Below, in pieces: positions 54,598-64,000 of a DNA stretch of 64,000 bases. This stretch comes from Mesorhizobium hawassense (GTDB taxonomy: Bacteria > Pseudomonadota > Alphaproteobacteria > Rhizobiales > Rhizobiaceae): NCBI RefSeq assembly GCF_003289945.1, contig NZ_QMBP01000006.1, positions 1 through 64,000 of the forward strand, given 5' to 3'. Below the pieces are notes generated by a model, which was given only the letters and a program-made list of their open reading frames with translations, ran no database searches and was not told the origin of the DNA. A program made the position numbers and the translations under genes. The stretch's first letter is position 1. Each line of letters starts with the position of its first letter.

Positions 54598-55995
54598 TCA
54601 AATATGCAGCGCGTGCCCCAGCGCCTTCAACGCCGCTTCCTGGAACCCTTCGCCCTGTGTCGGATGCGCGTGGATGGTGCCGGCGATGTCCTCCAGCCGC
54701 ACGCCCATTTCCAGCGCCAGGCCGAAGGCCGCCGACAGTTCCGATACGCCCTGCCCGACCGCCTGGATGCCCAGCACCAGATGATTGTCGGCGCGCGCCA
54801 CGACCCGCACGAAACCGTCTTCGCCCTGCCTGGTCATGGCGCGGCCGTTGGCGGCGAACGGGAACTGGCCGATCTTGATCTCGCCTGGGAGCGCCTTCGC
54901 CTCTTCCGGTGACAGGCCGGCGGTGACCAGCTCCGGATCGGTGAAGCAGATCGCGGGAATGGTGCGTTTGTCCCAGCTTCTTTTGTGGCCGGCGACGATC
55001 TCGGCCACCATCTCGCCCTGCGCCATCGCGCGATGCGCCAGCATCGGCTCGCCGGTGACGTCGCCGATGGCATGGATGCCGCGCATCGAGGTGCGGCACT
55101 GGTCGTCGATGCGGATGAATTTGCCGGCCCTGTCGAGGTCGATCTGCTCCAGCCCCCAGCCTTCGGTCAGCGGTTTGCGGCCGACCGTGACCAGGATCCT
55201 GTCGGCGGCGACCTTGGCGTTCTTGCCGTCGGCGGTCTCGACCAGCAGCGCATCGCCCTTGGTCGACAGGCCTTTGGCTTTGGCGCCCAGCATCACCTCG
55301 ACGCCGAGCTCGCCGAGCCGTTTCAGCACCGGCCTCGTCAGCTCGGCGTCATATTGCGCCAGCACCCGTGGTAGCGCTTCGACCACGGTGACCTTGGCGC
55401 CCATCTTGGCGAAGGCCATGCCGAGCTCGAGCCCGATATAGCCGCCGCCGACGACCGCGAGCTTCTTCGGCACTTCGCTCAGCGCCAGCGCCTCGGTCGA
55501 CGAGATCACCGGACCGCCGAACGGCAGGAACGGCAGCTCGACTGGCGCCGAGCCGGTTGCGATCACCACGGTCTCGGCGCGGATGACCTGCGTGCCGGTC
55601 TCGGTCTCGACTTCGACCGTCTTGCCGTCCCGGAACGTCGCCCAGCCCTGCACGGTCTTGACCTTGGCCTTTTTCAACAGCCCGGCAACGCCGCTGTTGA
55701 GCCGACTAACGATGCTATCCTTCCAGGCGACGGTTTTTGCAAGTTCGAGCGTCGGCGCGGCGACTTTGATGCCGAGCGGATCCTTGCCGCCGGCCATATG
55801 CGCTATCTTCTCGAATTCCTCCGCCGCATGGATCAGCGCCTTGGAGGGAATGCAGCCGACATTGAGGCAGGTGCCACCGGGCTTGCCTGCCTCGACGATG
55901 ACCGTGTCGACGCCGAGCTGCCCGGCGCGGATGGCGCAGACATAGCCGCCCGGTCCGGCGCCGATGACGAGCAGCTTGCAGGAGATTTCTTTCAT
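54598..55995 (-). CDS. lpdV: Dihydrolipoamide dehydrogenase (E3) of the bkd complex
   Basis: 465 residues. FAD loop VIGAGPGGYVCAIRAGQLG (10-28), redox disulfide GGTCLNVGCIPSK with Cys43 and Cys48, NAD loop VVGGGYIGLELGMAFAKMG and second FAD motif GIHAIGDVTGEPMLAHRAMA QG. The active-site His-Glu is in IHAHPTQGEGFQEAA. It reoxidises the lipoyl groups of the E2 subunit. It is the last gene of the bkd group; 355 bp with a REP-like element separate it from E2, more than between the other subunits. Confidence 0.96.
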   Translation of the reverse strand: MKEISCKLLVIGAGPGGYVCAIRAGQLGVDTVIVEAGKPGGTCLNVGCIPSKALIHAAEEFEKIAHMAGGKDPLGIKVAAPTLELAKTVAWKDSIVSRLNSGVAGLLKKAKVKTVQGWATFRDGKTVEVETETGTQVIRAETVVIATGSAPVELPFLPFGGPVISSTEALALSEVPKKLAVVGGGYIGLELGMAFAKMGAKVTVVEALPRVLAQYDAELTRPVLKRLGELGVEVMLGAKAKGLSTKGDALLVETADGKNAKVAADRILVTVGRKPLTEGWGLEQIDLDRAGKFIRIDDQCRTSMRGIHAIGDVTGEPMLAHRAMAQGEMVAEIVAGHKRSWDKRTIPAICFTDPELVTAGLSPEEAKALPGEIKIGQFPFAANGRAMTRQGEDGFVRVVARADNHLVLGIQAVGQGVSELSAAFGLALEMGVRLEDIAGTIHAHPTQGEGFQEAALKALGHALHI

Positions 55996-56068
55996 GCGGT
56001 TACCTCGATCGGTCGCTTTGCCTCGGCACCGTATCGCCTAGGTTGGAGATTTGCCGAGGTGCTTATGG

Positions 56069-56238
56069 CTTCGTCATTCCAGGGCGAAGTAAGGAGCGAA
56101 GCGACGCGCGCAGACCCTGGAATCCATGCCGTGACCTGACGGCGTTGCAACGGTCCAGAATTCTGCACCGCTGCACCCTTCGGCAGAGATCGCGGCATGG
56201 ATCCTCGGGTCAAGCCCGAGGATGATGAACGCGCGAAG
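56069..56238. repeat. Gene-less derivative of the GIY-YIG unit (170 bp)
   Basis: Begins CTTCGTCATTCCAGGGCGAA and ends CGCGGCATGGATCCTCGGGT...GAACGCGCGAAG. The left hairpin arms are ATTCCAGGG/CCCTGGAAT and the right arms ATCCTCGGG/CCCGAGGAT. The middle, GTTGCAACGGTCCAGAATTC TGCACCG, joins the upstream flank (GCAACGGCCCAGAAT) to the downstream flank (GTTCTGCACCG) of the nuclease gene in unit 2. It occupies half of the E2-E3 gap of the bkd operon; the rest (56239-56350) shows nothing. Confidence 0.8.
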
Positions 56239-56350
56239 GCCTGCGGCCAACCACGGAGGTTGGTACTTTGCGGCTTCGGGCCGGTCACCGGAAATCTGCG
56301 ACGATCCTTTTCGGATTGGATCAAAGGGACAAGCATTCCACCCATCCCCT

Positions 56351-57652
56351 TCAATCCACGAAAATCAGCGCCGGCGTCTCGAGCAGCGCCTTGATGCGCT
56401 GCACGAACACCGCCGCAACCCAGCCGTCGATGACGCGATGGTCGAAGCTGGAGGACAGGTTCATCATCTTGCGCGGAATGAACTGCGTGCCGTCCCAGAC
56501 TGGCCGCACCATGATCTTGTTGACGCCGACGATCGCCACTTCCGGATAGTTGATGACCGGCGTCGTCGCCACGCCGCCCATCGCGCCGAGCGAGGTGATG
56601 GTGATGGTCGAGCCGGAGAGCTCCTCGCGGCTTGCCGTGCCGGCCTTCGCCGCGTCGGCCAGTCGGTTGACCTCCGTGGCGCAATCCCACAGGTCGCGCG
56701 CCTCGGCATGCTTGACCACCGGTACCACCAGCCCGGCGGGCGTCTGCGCGGCGATGCCGATATGGATGCCTTCATGCTGGTGGATGATGCCGGCATCGTC
56801 GTCGAACAGCGCGTTGAGGTTGGGCTGGTCGGCGATCGCCTTCGCCATCGCCCGCATCAGGAAGGGCAGCAGGGTCAGCTTCGGGCGATCCCCGCGCTTC
56901 TCCTTGTTCAGCGTCGCGCGCAATTCCTCCAGCGCGGTGACGTCGATCTCCTCGACATAGGTGATATGCGGAATGCGCGACTTCGCCAGCGACATCTTTT
57001 CCGCGATCTTGCGCCGCAGGCCAACGACCTTGATGTCCTCGACGCCGTCCTTCCGGGCAAGGCCGGTGGCGCGGGCGACTTGCGGGCCGCGCGCGACGAA
57101 CGCGTCGATATCCTCATGGCTGATGCGCCCGGCCGGGCCGCTGCCCGTGACCTGGCGCAGATCGATGCCGGCCTCCTTCGCCCGCAGCCGCACGGCGGGT
57201 GACGCCAGTGGTTTCTCGCCTTCCGCACGCGGCGCGCCAGAGACGGAAACAGGGCGCGTCGCCTTCGGCGCGGCGGCAATTTTCGGCCCCTCGGCCGGCT
57301 TTGGCGCCGCTTTCGGAGTGTCCGGCGCCGGCGCCGGTTTGGCTTCGACCGGCTCGGCCGGCGCTTTCACCTCAGGCGCCGCCTCGGCGACAGCTTTCAC
57401 ATTGCCTTCGCCGGCTACCTTCAGCCGCACGATCGGCGAGCCGATCGCCACCGTGTCGCCGATCTCGGCGCCGAGCCAAAGGATCTCGCCATCGACCGGT
57501 GAGGGGATTTCGACGGTCGCCTTGTCGGTCATGACGGCGGCCAGCACCGTGTCCTCGCGCACGAGGTCGCCGACCTTGACATGCCATTCGACGAGCTCGG
57601 CTTCGGCGACGCCTTCGCCGACATCGGGCAGCTTGATGACGTGTTCGCCCAT
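56351..57652 (-). CDS. bkdB: Branched-chain keto-acid dehydrogenase E2 (lipoyl transacylase)
   Basis: 433 residues from ATG 57652; an extended frame upstream is discarded. Lipoyl domain 1-78 with the modified Lys44 in MTDKATVEIP. A Pro/Ala-rich linker at about 90-145, a peripheral-subunit-binding domain (LASPAVRLRAKEAGIDLRQV TGSGPAGRI) at about 150-190, and the catalytic core ending SSSFDHRVIDGWVAAVFVQR with His-x-x-x-Asp-Gly. It moves branched acyl groups to CoA. A 17-bp gap separates it from E1beta. Confidence 0.95.
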   Translation of the reverse strand: MGEHVIKLPDVGEGVAEAELVEWHVKVGDLVREDTVLAAVMTDKATVEIPSPVDGEILWLGAEIGDTVAIGSPIVRLKVAGEGNVKAVAEAAPEVKAPAEPVEAKPAPAPDTPKAAPKPAEGPKIAAAPKATRPVSVSGAPRAEGEKPLASPAVRLRAKEAGIDLRQVTGSGPAGRISHEDIDAFVARGPQVARATGLARKDGVEDIKVVGLRRKIAEKMSLAKSRIPHITYVEEIDVTALEELRATLNKEKRGDRPKLTLLPFLMRAMAKAIADQPNLNALFDDDAGIIHQHEGIHIGIAAQTPAGLVVPVVKHAEARDLWDCATEVNRLADAAKAGTASREELSGSTITITSLGAMGGVATTPVINYPEVAIVGVNKIMVRPVWDGTQFIPRKMMNLSSSFDHRVIDGWVAAVFVQRIKALLETPALIFVD

Positions 57653-57669
57653 CTCAGGCCTCCCCCACT

Positions 57670-58683
57670 TTAAGCTTCCAATGTTTCGATCAAGGCGCGG
57701 CCGACCCGCGCCGGGCCGGGGAAGTAGTCCCATTCCTGCGCATGCGGATAGGGCGTGTCCCAGCCGGCGACCCGCGCGACCGGCGCTTCCAGATGGTAAA
57801 AACAGTTCTCCTGCACCAGCGCGACCAGTTCGGCGCCGAAGCCGGAGGTGAGCGTCGCCTCATGCACGACCACGCAGCGCCCGGTCTTCTTCACCGACGC
57901 GACAATCGTGTCGAGGTCGAGCGGCAAAAGCGTTCTCAGATCGATGATCTCGGCATCGATGCCCGTCTCCTCGGCGGCGGCCTGCGCGACATAGACCATC
58001 GTGCCGTAGGCAAGCACGGTGACGGCCGAGCCCTGACGGCGGATCGCCGCCTTGCCGAGCGGGATGGTGTAGTGGCCGTCGGCGACCTCGCCGAGCTCAT
58101 GCTTCGACCAGGGCGTCACCGGCCGGTCGTGATGGCCGTCGAACGGGCCGTTGTAGAGCCGCTTCGGCTCGAGGAAGATCACCGGGTCCGGATCCTCGAT
58201 CGCCGCGATCAGCAGCCCCTTGGCGTCATGCGGATTGGACGGCACCACCGTCTTCAGGCCGGAGACGTGGGTGAACAAGGCTTCCGGGCTCTGGCTATGC
58301 GTCTGTCCGCCGAAGATGCCGCCGCCGGTCGGCATGCGCACCACGATCGGGCAGGTGAAATCGCCGTTGGAGCGATAGCGCAACCGCGCCGCTTCAGAGA
58401 CGATCTGGTCGTAAGCCGGATAAACATAATCGGCGAACTGCACCTCGACACAGGGTTTCAGCCCGTAGGCGGCCATGCCGATGGCCGCGCCGACGATGCC
58501 GGATTCGCTGATCGGCGCATCGAAGCAGCGGCTCTTGCCATATTTGGCCTGCAGGCCCTGCGTGCAGCGGAAGACGCCGCCGAAGAAGCCGACATCCTCG
58601 CCGAATACGACGACTTGGCTGTCGCACCCCATCGATACGTCCATGGCGTCGCGGATCGCCTCGATCATCGTCCGTCTCGGCAT
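57670..58683 (-). CDS. bkdA2: Branched-chain keto-acid dehydrogenase E1 beta
   Basis: 337 residues from ATG 58683. RTMIEAIRDAMDVSMGCDSQ VVVFGEDVGFFGGVFRCT gives the thiamine-binding Glu, and ISESGIVGAAIGMAAYGLKP CVEVQFADYVYPAYDQIVSE is typical of the beta subunit. DPVIFLEPKRLYNGP distinguishes branched-chain E1 from pyruvate E1. It pairs with E1alpha, 2 bp upstream, in the alpha2beta2 decarboxylase. Operonic with E2. Confidence 0.95.
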   Translation of the reverse strand: MPRRTMIEAIRDAMDVSMGCDSQVVVFGEDVGFFGGVFRCTQGLQAKYGKSRCFDAPISESGIVGAAIGMAAYGLKPCVEVQFADYVYPAYDQIVSEAARLRYRSNGDFTCPIVVRMPTGGGIFGGQTHSQSPEALFTHVSGLKTVVPSNPHDAKGLLIAAIEDPDPVIFLEPKRLYNGPFDGHHDRPVTPWSKHELGEVADGHYTIPLGKAAIRRQGSAVTVLAYGTMVYVAQAAAEETGIDAEIIDLRTLLPLDLDTIVASVKKTGRCVVVHEATLTSGFGAELVALVQENCFYHLEAPVARVAGWDTPYPHAQEWDYFPGPARVGRALIETLEA

Positions 58684-58685
58684 GA

Positions 58686-60359
<1,674 letters not shown>

Positions 60360-60486
60360 GCTTTCGGCATTGGTCGCCAAGCTGGAGCGATCGCGCGGCG
60401 TGAACCGAAAGCTTGGGACACGTGTCCCACACCTGTTCCACCGAAACGCTGGTTCCCGCACCCCGCGCCATGCTAACTCAGCCCAC

Positions 60487-61530
60487 ATGGCGCAGAAGAA
60501 AGGATATGAGGTCGATTCGTGGCTGGCGAAGCCCGATCCCTCTATGGCGATCATCCTGCTTTACGGTCCCGATCGCGGCCTCGTCGCCGAGCGGGCGAAA
60601 GCCTTCGCCGCGAAGACCGGCCTGCCGCTCGACGATCCCTTCTCGGTGGTCAAGCTGGATGGTGCCGAGGTCGACCGCGACCAGGGACGGTTGCTCGACG
60701 AGGCCCGCACCGTGCCGATGTTTTCCGACCGGCGGCTGCTTTGGGTGCGCAATGCCAGCGGCCAGAAGGCGCTGGCCGACGACATCAAGGCGCTGACCAG
60801 CGAGCCCGCGCGCGACGCCATCATTCTCATCGAGGCCGGCGACCTGAAGAAAGGCACCGGCCTCAGGGCCATCGTCGAGGCCGCCGGCAACGCCATCGCC
60901 TTGCCTTGCTATGCCGACGAAGCGCGCGACCTCGATACGGTGATCGACGACGAATTGCGCAAGGCCGGCATGTCGATGACGCTCGACGCGCGCCAGGCGC
61001 TGCGCCGCAATCTCGGCGGCGACCGGCTCGCCTCGCGCGGCGAGATCGAGAAGCTGGTGCTCTACGCGCACGGCCGGAAAGAGATCGACGTCGAGGACGT
61101 CAACGCGCTGTCGGGCGATGTCTCCGGCGCGTCTTTCGACGCCGCGGTCGACGCCATGCTGGACGGCAAAGTCGGCGACTTCGACGTTGCCTTCAACCGC
61201 CATTGCCAGTCTGGCGGCCACCCCTTCCTGGTGCTGTCCTCGGCGATGCGCCAGTTGCAGGCGATCCAGGTGATGCGCGGCCAGATGGAATCCGGCGGCC
61301 GCAACGCTGCGTCGGTCGTCGCCGGCGCTCGCCCGCCGGTGTTCTTCTCGCGCCGCAAGCTGGTGGAAAGAACGCTCGATCGCTGGAATGTCGAGGCGCT
61401 CGGCCGCGCGCTCGGCCGCCTGCAGACGGCGGTCCTGCAGACGCGCAAGCGGCCGGATCTGTCGGAAGCACTGGCCAGGCAGGCGCTGCTGGGGATCGCG
61501 ATCGAAAGCGCGAGGCTGGGGCAGAGGTAA
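60487..61530 (+). CDS. holA: DNA polymerase III delta subunit
   Basis: 347 residues from ATG 60487; the longer frame from 60370 runs through non-coding sequence. ILLYGPDRGLVAERAKAFAA KTGLPLDDPF is the N-terminal domain in place of an AAA P-loop. RRLLWVRNASGQKALADDI, then LGGDRLASRGEIEKLVLYAH GRKEIDVEDVNAL is the well-conserved middle, and SGGHPFLVLSSAMRQLQAIQ the helical C-terminus. Delta opens the beta clamp in the loader complex. The usual upstream lptE gene is not present; a repeat mosaic lies there instead. Confidence 0.95.
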   Translation: MAQKKGYEVDSWLAKPDPSMAIILLYGPDRGLVAERAKAFAAKTGLPLDDPFSVVKLDGAEVDRDQGRLLDEARTVPMFSDRRLLWVRNASGQKALADDIKALTSEPARDAIILIEAGDLKKGTGLRAIVEAAGNAIALPCYADEARDLDTVIDDELRKAGMSMTLDARQALRRNLGGDRLASRGEIEKLVLYAHGRKEIDVEDVNALSGDVSGASFDAAVDAMLDGKVGDFDVAFNRHCQSGGHPFLVLSSAMRQLQAIQVMRGQMESGGRNAASVVAGARPPVFFSRRKLVERTLDRWNVEALGRALGRLQTAVLQTRKRPDLSEALARQALLGIAIESARLGQR

Positions 61531-61597
61531 AGGGCGGCGATTGACGAAAGCCGACGCGTTGGCTGATCTCCCCTCGTGGGTAGGGCGCAACACACCA

Positions 61598-62108
61598 TTC
61601 GTCATTCTAGGGCGGAGCAAGGAGCGAAGCGACGCGCGCAGACCCTAGAATCCATGCCGTGACATTGGCCGTAGAATGCAACGGCCCAGAATAGCCGTTG
61701 GCGATAGTGCTAGGTAAGATCGTCACATGACAGGCTACGTCTACATGACCGCGAGCCAGAGAGGCGGCACGATCTATATCGGCGTCACCAACGACCTTGC
61801 TCGCCGGATGCCCGAGCACAAGACTGGCCAAGGCTCCAGCTTCACCAGCCGTTACGGTGTGCAGCGTCTGGTCTGGTACGAGGAGTATTTCGACATCAAA
61901 GACGCCATCCAGCGTGAGACGTCGTTGAAGCGCTGGCCTCGCCAATGGAAGATTGAATTGATCGAGAACACCAACCCGGAATGGTTCGAGCTCTTTCGCG
62001 GAATTGGCTGGTGATCGTTCTGCACCGTGGCGGCTCTCAACCGTCGCGGCATGGATTCTAGGGTCTGCGCGCGTCGCTTCGCTCCTTGCTCCGCCCTAGA
62101 ATGACGAA
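61598..62108 (+). mobile_element. GIY-YIG unit 2, intact, bounded by 63-bp inverted repeats
   Basis: The left end (GTCATTCTAG at 61601 to GTGAC at 61663) is identical to the left end of unit 1. The right end (62043-62105) is its reverse complement with one mismatch (GTCGCGG for GTCACGG). Hairpin arms ATTCTAGGG/CCCTAGAAT are kept in both. Flanks between ends and gene also match unit 1. It is inserted between holA and the DUF2182 gene. No flanking target duplication is evident. Confidence 0.8.
61727..62014 (+). CDS. GIY-YIG endonuclease-like protein carried by the repeat unit
   Basis: 95 residues from ATG 61727. YVYMTASQRGGTIYIGVTND L carries the Y-V-Y and Y-I-G pair, RRMPEHKTG the catalytic Arg region, and AIQRETSLKRWPRQWKIELI with NPEW the Glu metal site and C-terminal signature of the UPF0213/YhbQ group. 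These small enzymes are predicted single-domain nucleases without a DNA-binding domain. It is enclosed by inverted repeats that also occur without it, so it may act on them. Similar to unit 1 at 66 of 70 residues before that copy is frameshifted. Confidence 0.92.
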   Translation: MTGYVYMTASQRGGTIYIGVTNDLARRMPEHKTGQGSSFTSRYGVQRLVWYEEYFDIKDAIQRETSLKRWPRQWKIELIENTNPEWFELFRGIGW

Positions 62109-62150
62109 GGATAGGAGTGCGATCCCTTCACCGGAGAGCCGCCTTCCCGG

Positions 62151-62939
62151 TCAGTTCATCATCATGGCGTCCATCGGCTGGAAGGTGGGCAGCGCCTGTG
62201 GAAAGACCAGTACCGTCGCGCCGTAAAGCAGCAGGGCGACACCAGACACCTTCGCTATCCGATCTCCTGACGGAAAGGTCTTTTCCGCAAAGATCAGCAG
62301 GGTGACCACGGCCATCGCGGCGACGTTCATGATCCCGAGAGGAAAGAGGGCGAGAAACAAGAGCCAGCAGCAGCCCAGGCAAAAGGCCCCATGCTGGAGG
62401 CCCATGTGCGCCGCGCCCCAGCGGCCGTCGCGCCATGAGGTCAGGATGAAGCCGATAGGCGTACGGCATTTGGCCAGGCACAGATCCTTCAGCGGCGAGA
62501 GCTGATACGCGCCCGCTACGATCAGCAGCGCGCCGCCTATGCGCGCGGCCGCCGCGCCAGACATTCCCATCTGCGCGCCAAGCTTCTCCGCTCCTGCCGC
62601 GCCGGCAAAGGCGAGAACGCCGATCACGCTCCAGACCACCATGTAGCCGGCCACGAACACCCAGGTGGAGACGAAGGTCTCGCCGCGCCCCCGCTTGGCG
62701 GCTTGAACCTGGTGAAACGTCAGGATCATGGGGGCGGCCGTCGGAAACATCATGGCAACCATCATGACGATCCAGACGGCAAGAAACAGCGGCCCCGTCA
62801 TGCCCATGGTTGGAGAGTACATTTCCATGCCCATGTCCGCGTCCATGCCGATCTGCTGCCGGATGAGCACGGCCCACGACACCGCGGCGCCGGCAATCAG
62901 CAACGCGAGGATGATATTTCGCTGCGATGTCAACGTCAT
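62151..62939 (-). CDS. DUF2182 polytopic membrane protein, possible metal binding
   Basis: 262 residues from ATG 62939; a TTG at 62969 is an alternative. About seven helices. Hallmarks: WIVMMVAMMFPTAAPMILTF, the loop LKDLCLAKCRTPIGF, and LQHGAFCLGCCWLLFLALFP LGIMN with a CLGCC cluster. N-terminal Met-rich MDADMGMEMYSPTMGMTG is typical. Members are described as predicted metal-binding membrane proteins and occur next to DUF1326 genes, as here. A copper-related role is sometimes suggested but not shown. Confidence 0.88.
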   Translation of the reverse strand: MTLTSQRNIILALLIAGAAVSWAVLIRQQIGMDADMGMEMYSPTMGMTGPLFLAVWIVMMVAMMFPTAAPMILTFHQVQAAKRGRGETFVSTWVFVAGYMVVWSVIGVLAFAGAAGAEKLGAQMGMSGAAAARIGGALLIVAGAYQLSPLKDLCLAKCRTPIGFILTSWRDGRWGAAHMGLQHGAFCLGCCWLLFLALFPLGIMNVAAMAVVTLLIFAEKTFPSGDRIAKVSGVALLLYGATVLVFPQALPTFQPMDAMMMN

Positions 62940-62972
62940 GGGCGAAGCACGTTCCGGCGGCGAGGCCAAAGG

Positions 62973-63599
62973 CTACGCCTGGCCCGACCAATTGATCGGA
63001 GCGTAATGTCCGTTGCGCCGGGAATTGTCCCAATTCATGCCATGGTCGCTGAACGTGCTGCCTTCCGCCCCCATCGCCAGACCGAGCCAGTCGGGATTCA
63101 CGGGATGGCCGGTGGCCGCCCACATCTGCCCGTCCTCGCGCATTGTCGGCAGCGGTTCGACCGCCATCTTCATGACGCCCGCAATCTCCGCCGACCGCTT
63201 CTTGCCGTCTATTCGATAGTCGATCGGAACCTTCTTGGCTCCGAGATTCGTGCCGATCATGGGTGCCAACACCGCCATCGGACCACCCGCGGCGCCGGTG
63301 AAGATCGCGCCCAGCGCCTCTGTTTGCCTGTCGTCGGCCCGTTCGTCGATATAGGCGGCGGCCGTCCAGTTGCCGTCGGCCATCGGACCCGGTGTATGGG
63401 CAACCATCGCGACGCTGAGGTCATCCAATCGAACGTCGCCGAAATTGCCCTTGTCGATATGAAAGACCAGGCCGACGTCGCAGACGCCTCGCGTCGGCTT
63501 CGATGTCAGCTGCGCGTTGGTGGACAGCAGGCAGGGACAAACGACATCGCAGCTACAATTTTCGAAATAACTTCCAGACAATTGCCAACTGGTTGCCAT
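62973..63599 (-). CDS. DUF1326 protein, partner of DUF2182
   Basis: 208 residues from ATG 63599, with GGAGG five bases upstream. SGSYFENCSCDVVCPCLLST at the start contains the four-Cys cluster that defines DUF1326. GVCDVGLVFHIDKGNFGDV R and YRIDGKKRSAEIAGVMKMAV follow, and a His/Asn-rich end (GMNWDNSRRNGHYAPINWSG). The Cys cluster suggests a metal or Fe-S site. It lies upstream of the DUF2182 gene (33 bp to its ATG), forming a conserved two-gene operon of unknown role. Confidence 0.9.
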   Translation of the reverse strand: MATSWQLSGSYFENCSCDVVCPCLLSTNAQLTSKPTRGVCDVGLVFHIDKGNFGDVRLDDLSVAMVAHTPGPMADGNWTAAAYIDERADDRQTEALGAIFTGAAGGPMAVLAPMIGTNLGAKKVPIDYRIDGKKRSAEIAGVMKMAVEPLPTMREDGQMWAATGHPVNPDWLGLAMGAEGSTFSDHGMNWDNSRRNGHYAPINWSGQA

Positions 63600-64000
63600 C
63601 TTCACCTCCCGGCTCTGTCAGGCGGGTCGGCTCGGCTCGCTTTGGCGAGGTGGCGCCGCCTATACCGTAAAGAAGCGGCATAAAGCCCGACATCGCGACT
63701 GCTCGGCACGCCAGGGCATATAGTTTAGTTGTCTCTAATGAGGTTACGCCGATGCCCGGCACTGTCAAGCCGAGGGCCTAGCGCCGGCGGCTGCGCTGAC
63801 CGGCGCTACTTGGCCGCAATGGAGAGCGCAAGGTTGGAGCAGCGATAGCGGTTGGCCAATCTCCCCCCTTGTGGGGGAGATGTCCGGCAGGACAGAGGGG
63901 GCGCTGTCCCGTCGGCTTATCAGTTCTTTGGCCTCGAACTCTCCGGCCGTGACCTTTGGCGGAGGGTGCATCGAGCGAAATTATATAGCCGCTACAACGG
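63600..64000. other. Upstream region of the DUF1326 operon, no gene seen
   Basis: No convincing ORF. The sequence GACAACTAAACTATATGCC on the minus strand (about 63739-63720) includes TATAT and may be part of the leftward promoter. TTGACA on the minus strand near 63770 is not well spaced. A CTCCCCC-type repeat occupies 63859-63907. Nothing else is recognised to the window end. Confidence 0.5.
63859..63907. repeat. CTCCCCCCTTGTGGGGGAG intergenic repeat
   Basis: ATCTCCCCCCTTGTGGGGGA GATGTCCGGCAGGACAGAGG GGGCGC contains a stem ATCTCCCCC/GGGGGAGAT and a second, GTCC-GGCA-GGAC. It is the full form of the fragment at 52006. Confidence 0.75.

Noticed and set aside
63553..63768. 71-codon minus-strand frame before DUF1326
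   Set aside because: It covers the ribosome-binding site and start of DUF1326 in another frame and resembles no protein.

Overview
The window looks like chromosomal DNA of a GC-rich alphaproteobacterium of the rhizobial type. Mesorhizobium or a close Phyllobacteriaceae relative is the best guess, made from gene content and protein style, not from a database search. Pointers are the imuA-imuB-dnaE2 cassette with a GAAC-N7-GAAC LexA box, the DUF1737, Trm112 and Lon-substrate-binding housekeeping genes, branched-chain keto-acid dehydrogenase, many sugar ABC systems, and dense families of palindromic intergenic repeats.

Layout: 1-297 is the left end of an IS481-type insertion sequence, which landed inside a palindromic repeat. 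551-1853 holds an ArsR regulator and two SRPBCC proteins. 1914-8177 is read leftwards: a glycosyltransferase, a DAO-type oxidase, a histidine kinase and response regulator, a DUF4173 membrane protein and a tiny coupled ORF. 8542-12619 carries a CitE-like lyase, small conserved genes, a LysE exporter and an accessory HipA-like kinase/DUF3037 pair. 12806-18594 is the SOS mutagenesis operon. 18710-21437 holds Trm112, Lon-like, thioredoxin/TPR and Ala-tRNA(Pro) deacylase genes. tRNA-Gly(GCC) at 21636 is followed by a short accessory stretch: a NYN/LOTUS protein, a duplicated-domain orphan, a sulfotransferase and a gene remnant. 24656-27219 is arginine catabolism (Lrp regulator, arginase, ornithine cyclodeaminase).

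27475-32145 is a ribose-type ABC operon with its LacI repressor and a 26-bp perfect operator palindrome. 32304-37324 holds a LysR regulator, cupin, MFS exporter, LLM flavin enzyme and a COG4280 membrane pair. 37394-44396 appears to be an envelope-modification locus: methyltransferase-like protein, COG4705 membrane protein, OmpR-type two-component system, and a GT2-GtrA plus ArnT-like pair. Both membrane transcription units carry a related TTACC(A/G)ATTTGTAA site. 44703-51996 is an AraC-regulated carbohydrate ABC operon ending in a Gfo/Idh/MocA-aldo/keto reductase fusion. 52693-54353 is an Lrp/saccharopine-dehydrogenase-like pair. 54598-59918 is the bkd operon (E1alpha, E1beta, E2, E3), 60487 is holA, and 62151-63599 is a DUF1326/DUF2182 pair.

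The most unusual signal is a repeat family with covarying REP-like hairpins. Two copies (52068-52581 and 61598-62108, in opposite orientation) enclose a small GIY-YIG nuclease gene between long near-perfect inverted repeats. A third copy (56069-56238) looks like the same unit with the gene deleted, and a fourth (about 18605) is a decayed half. The arrangement resembles REPIN-RAYT systems, with a GIY-YIG enzyme where the tyrosine transposase would be.
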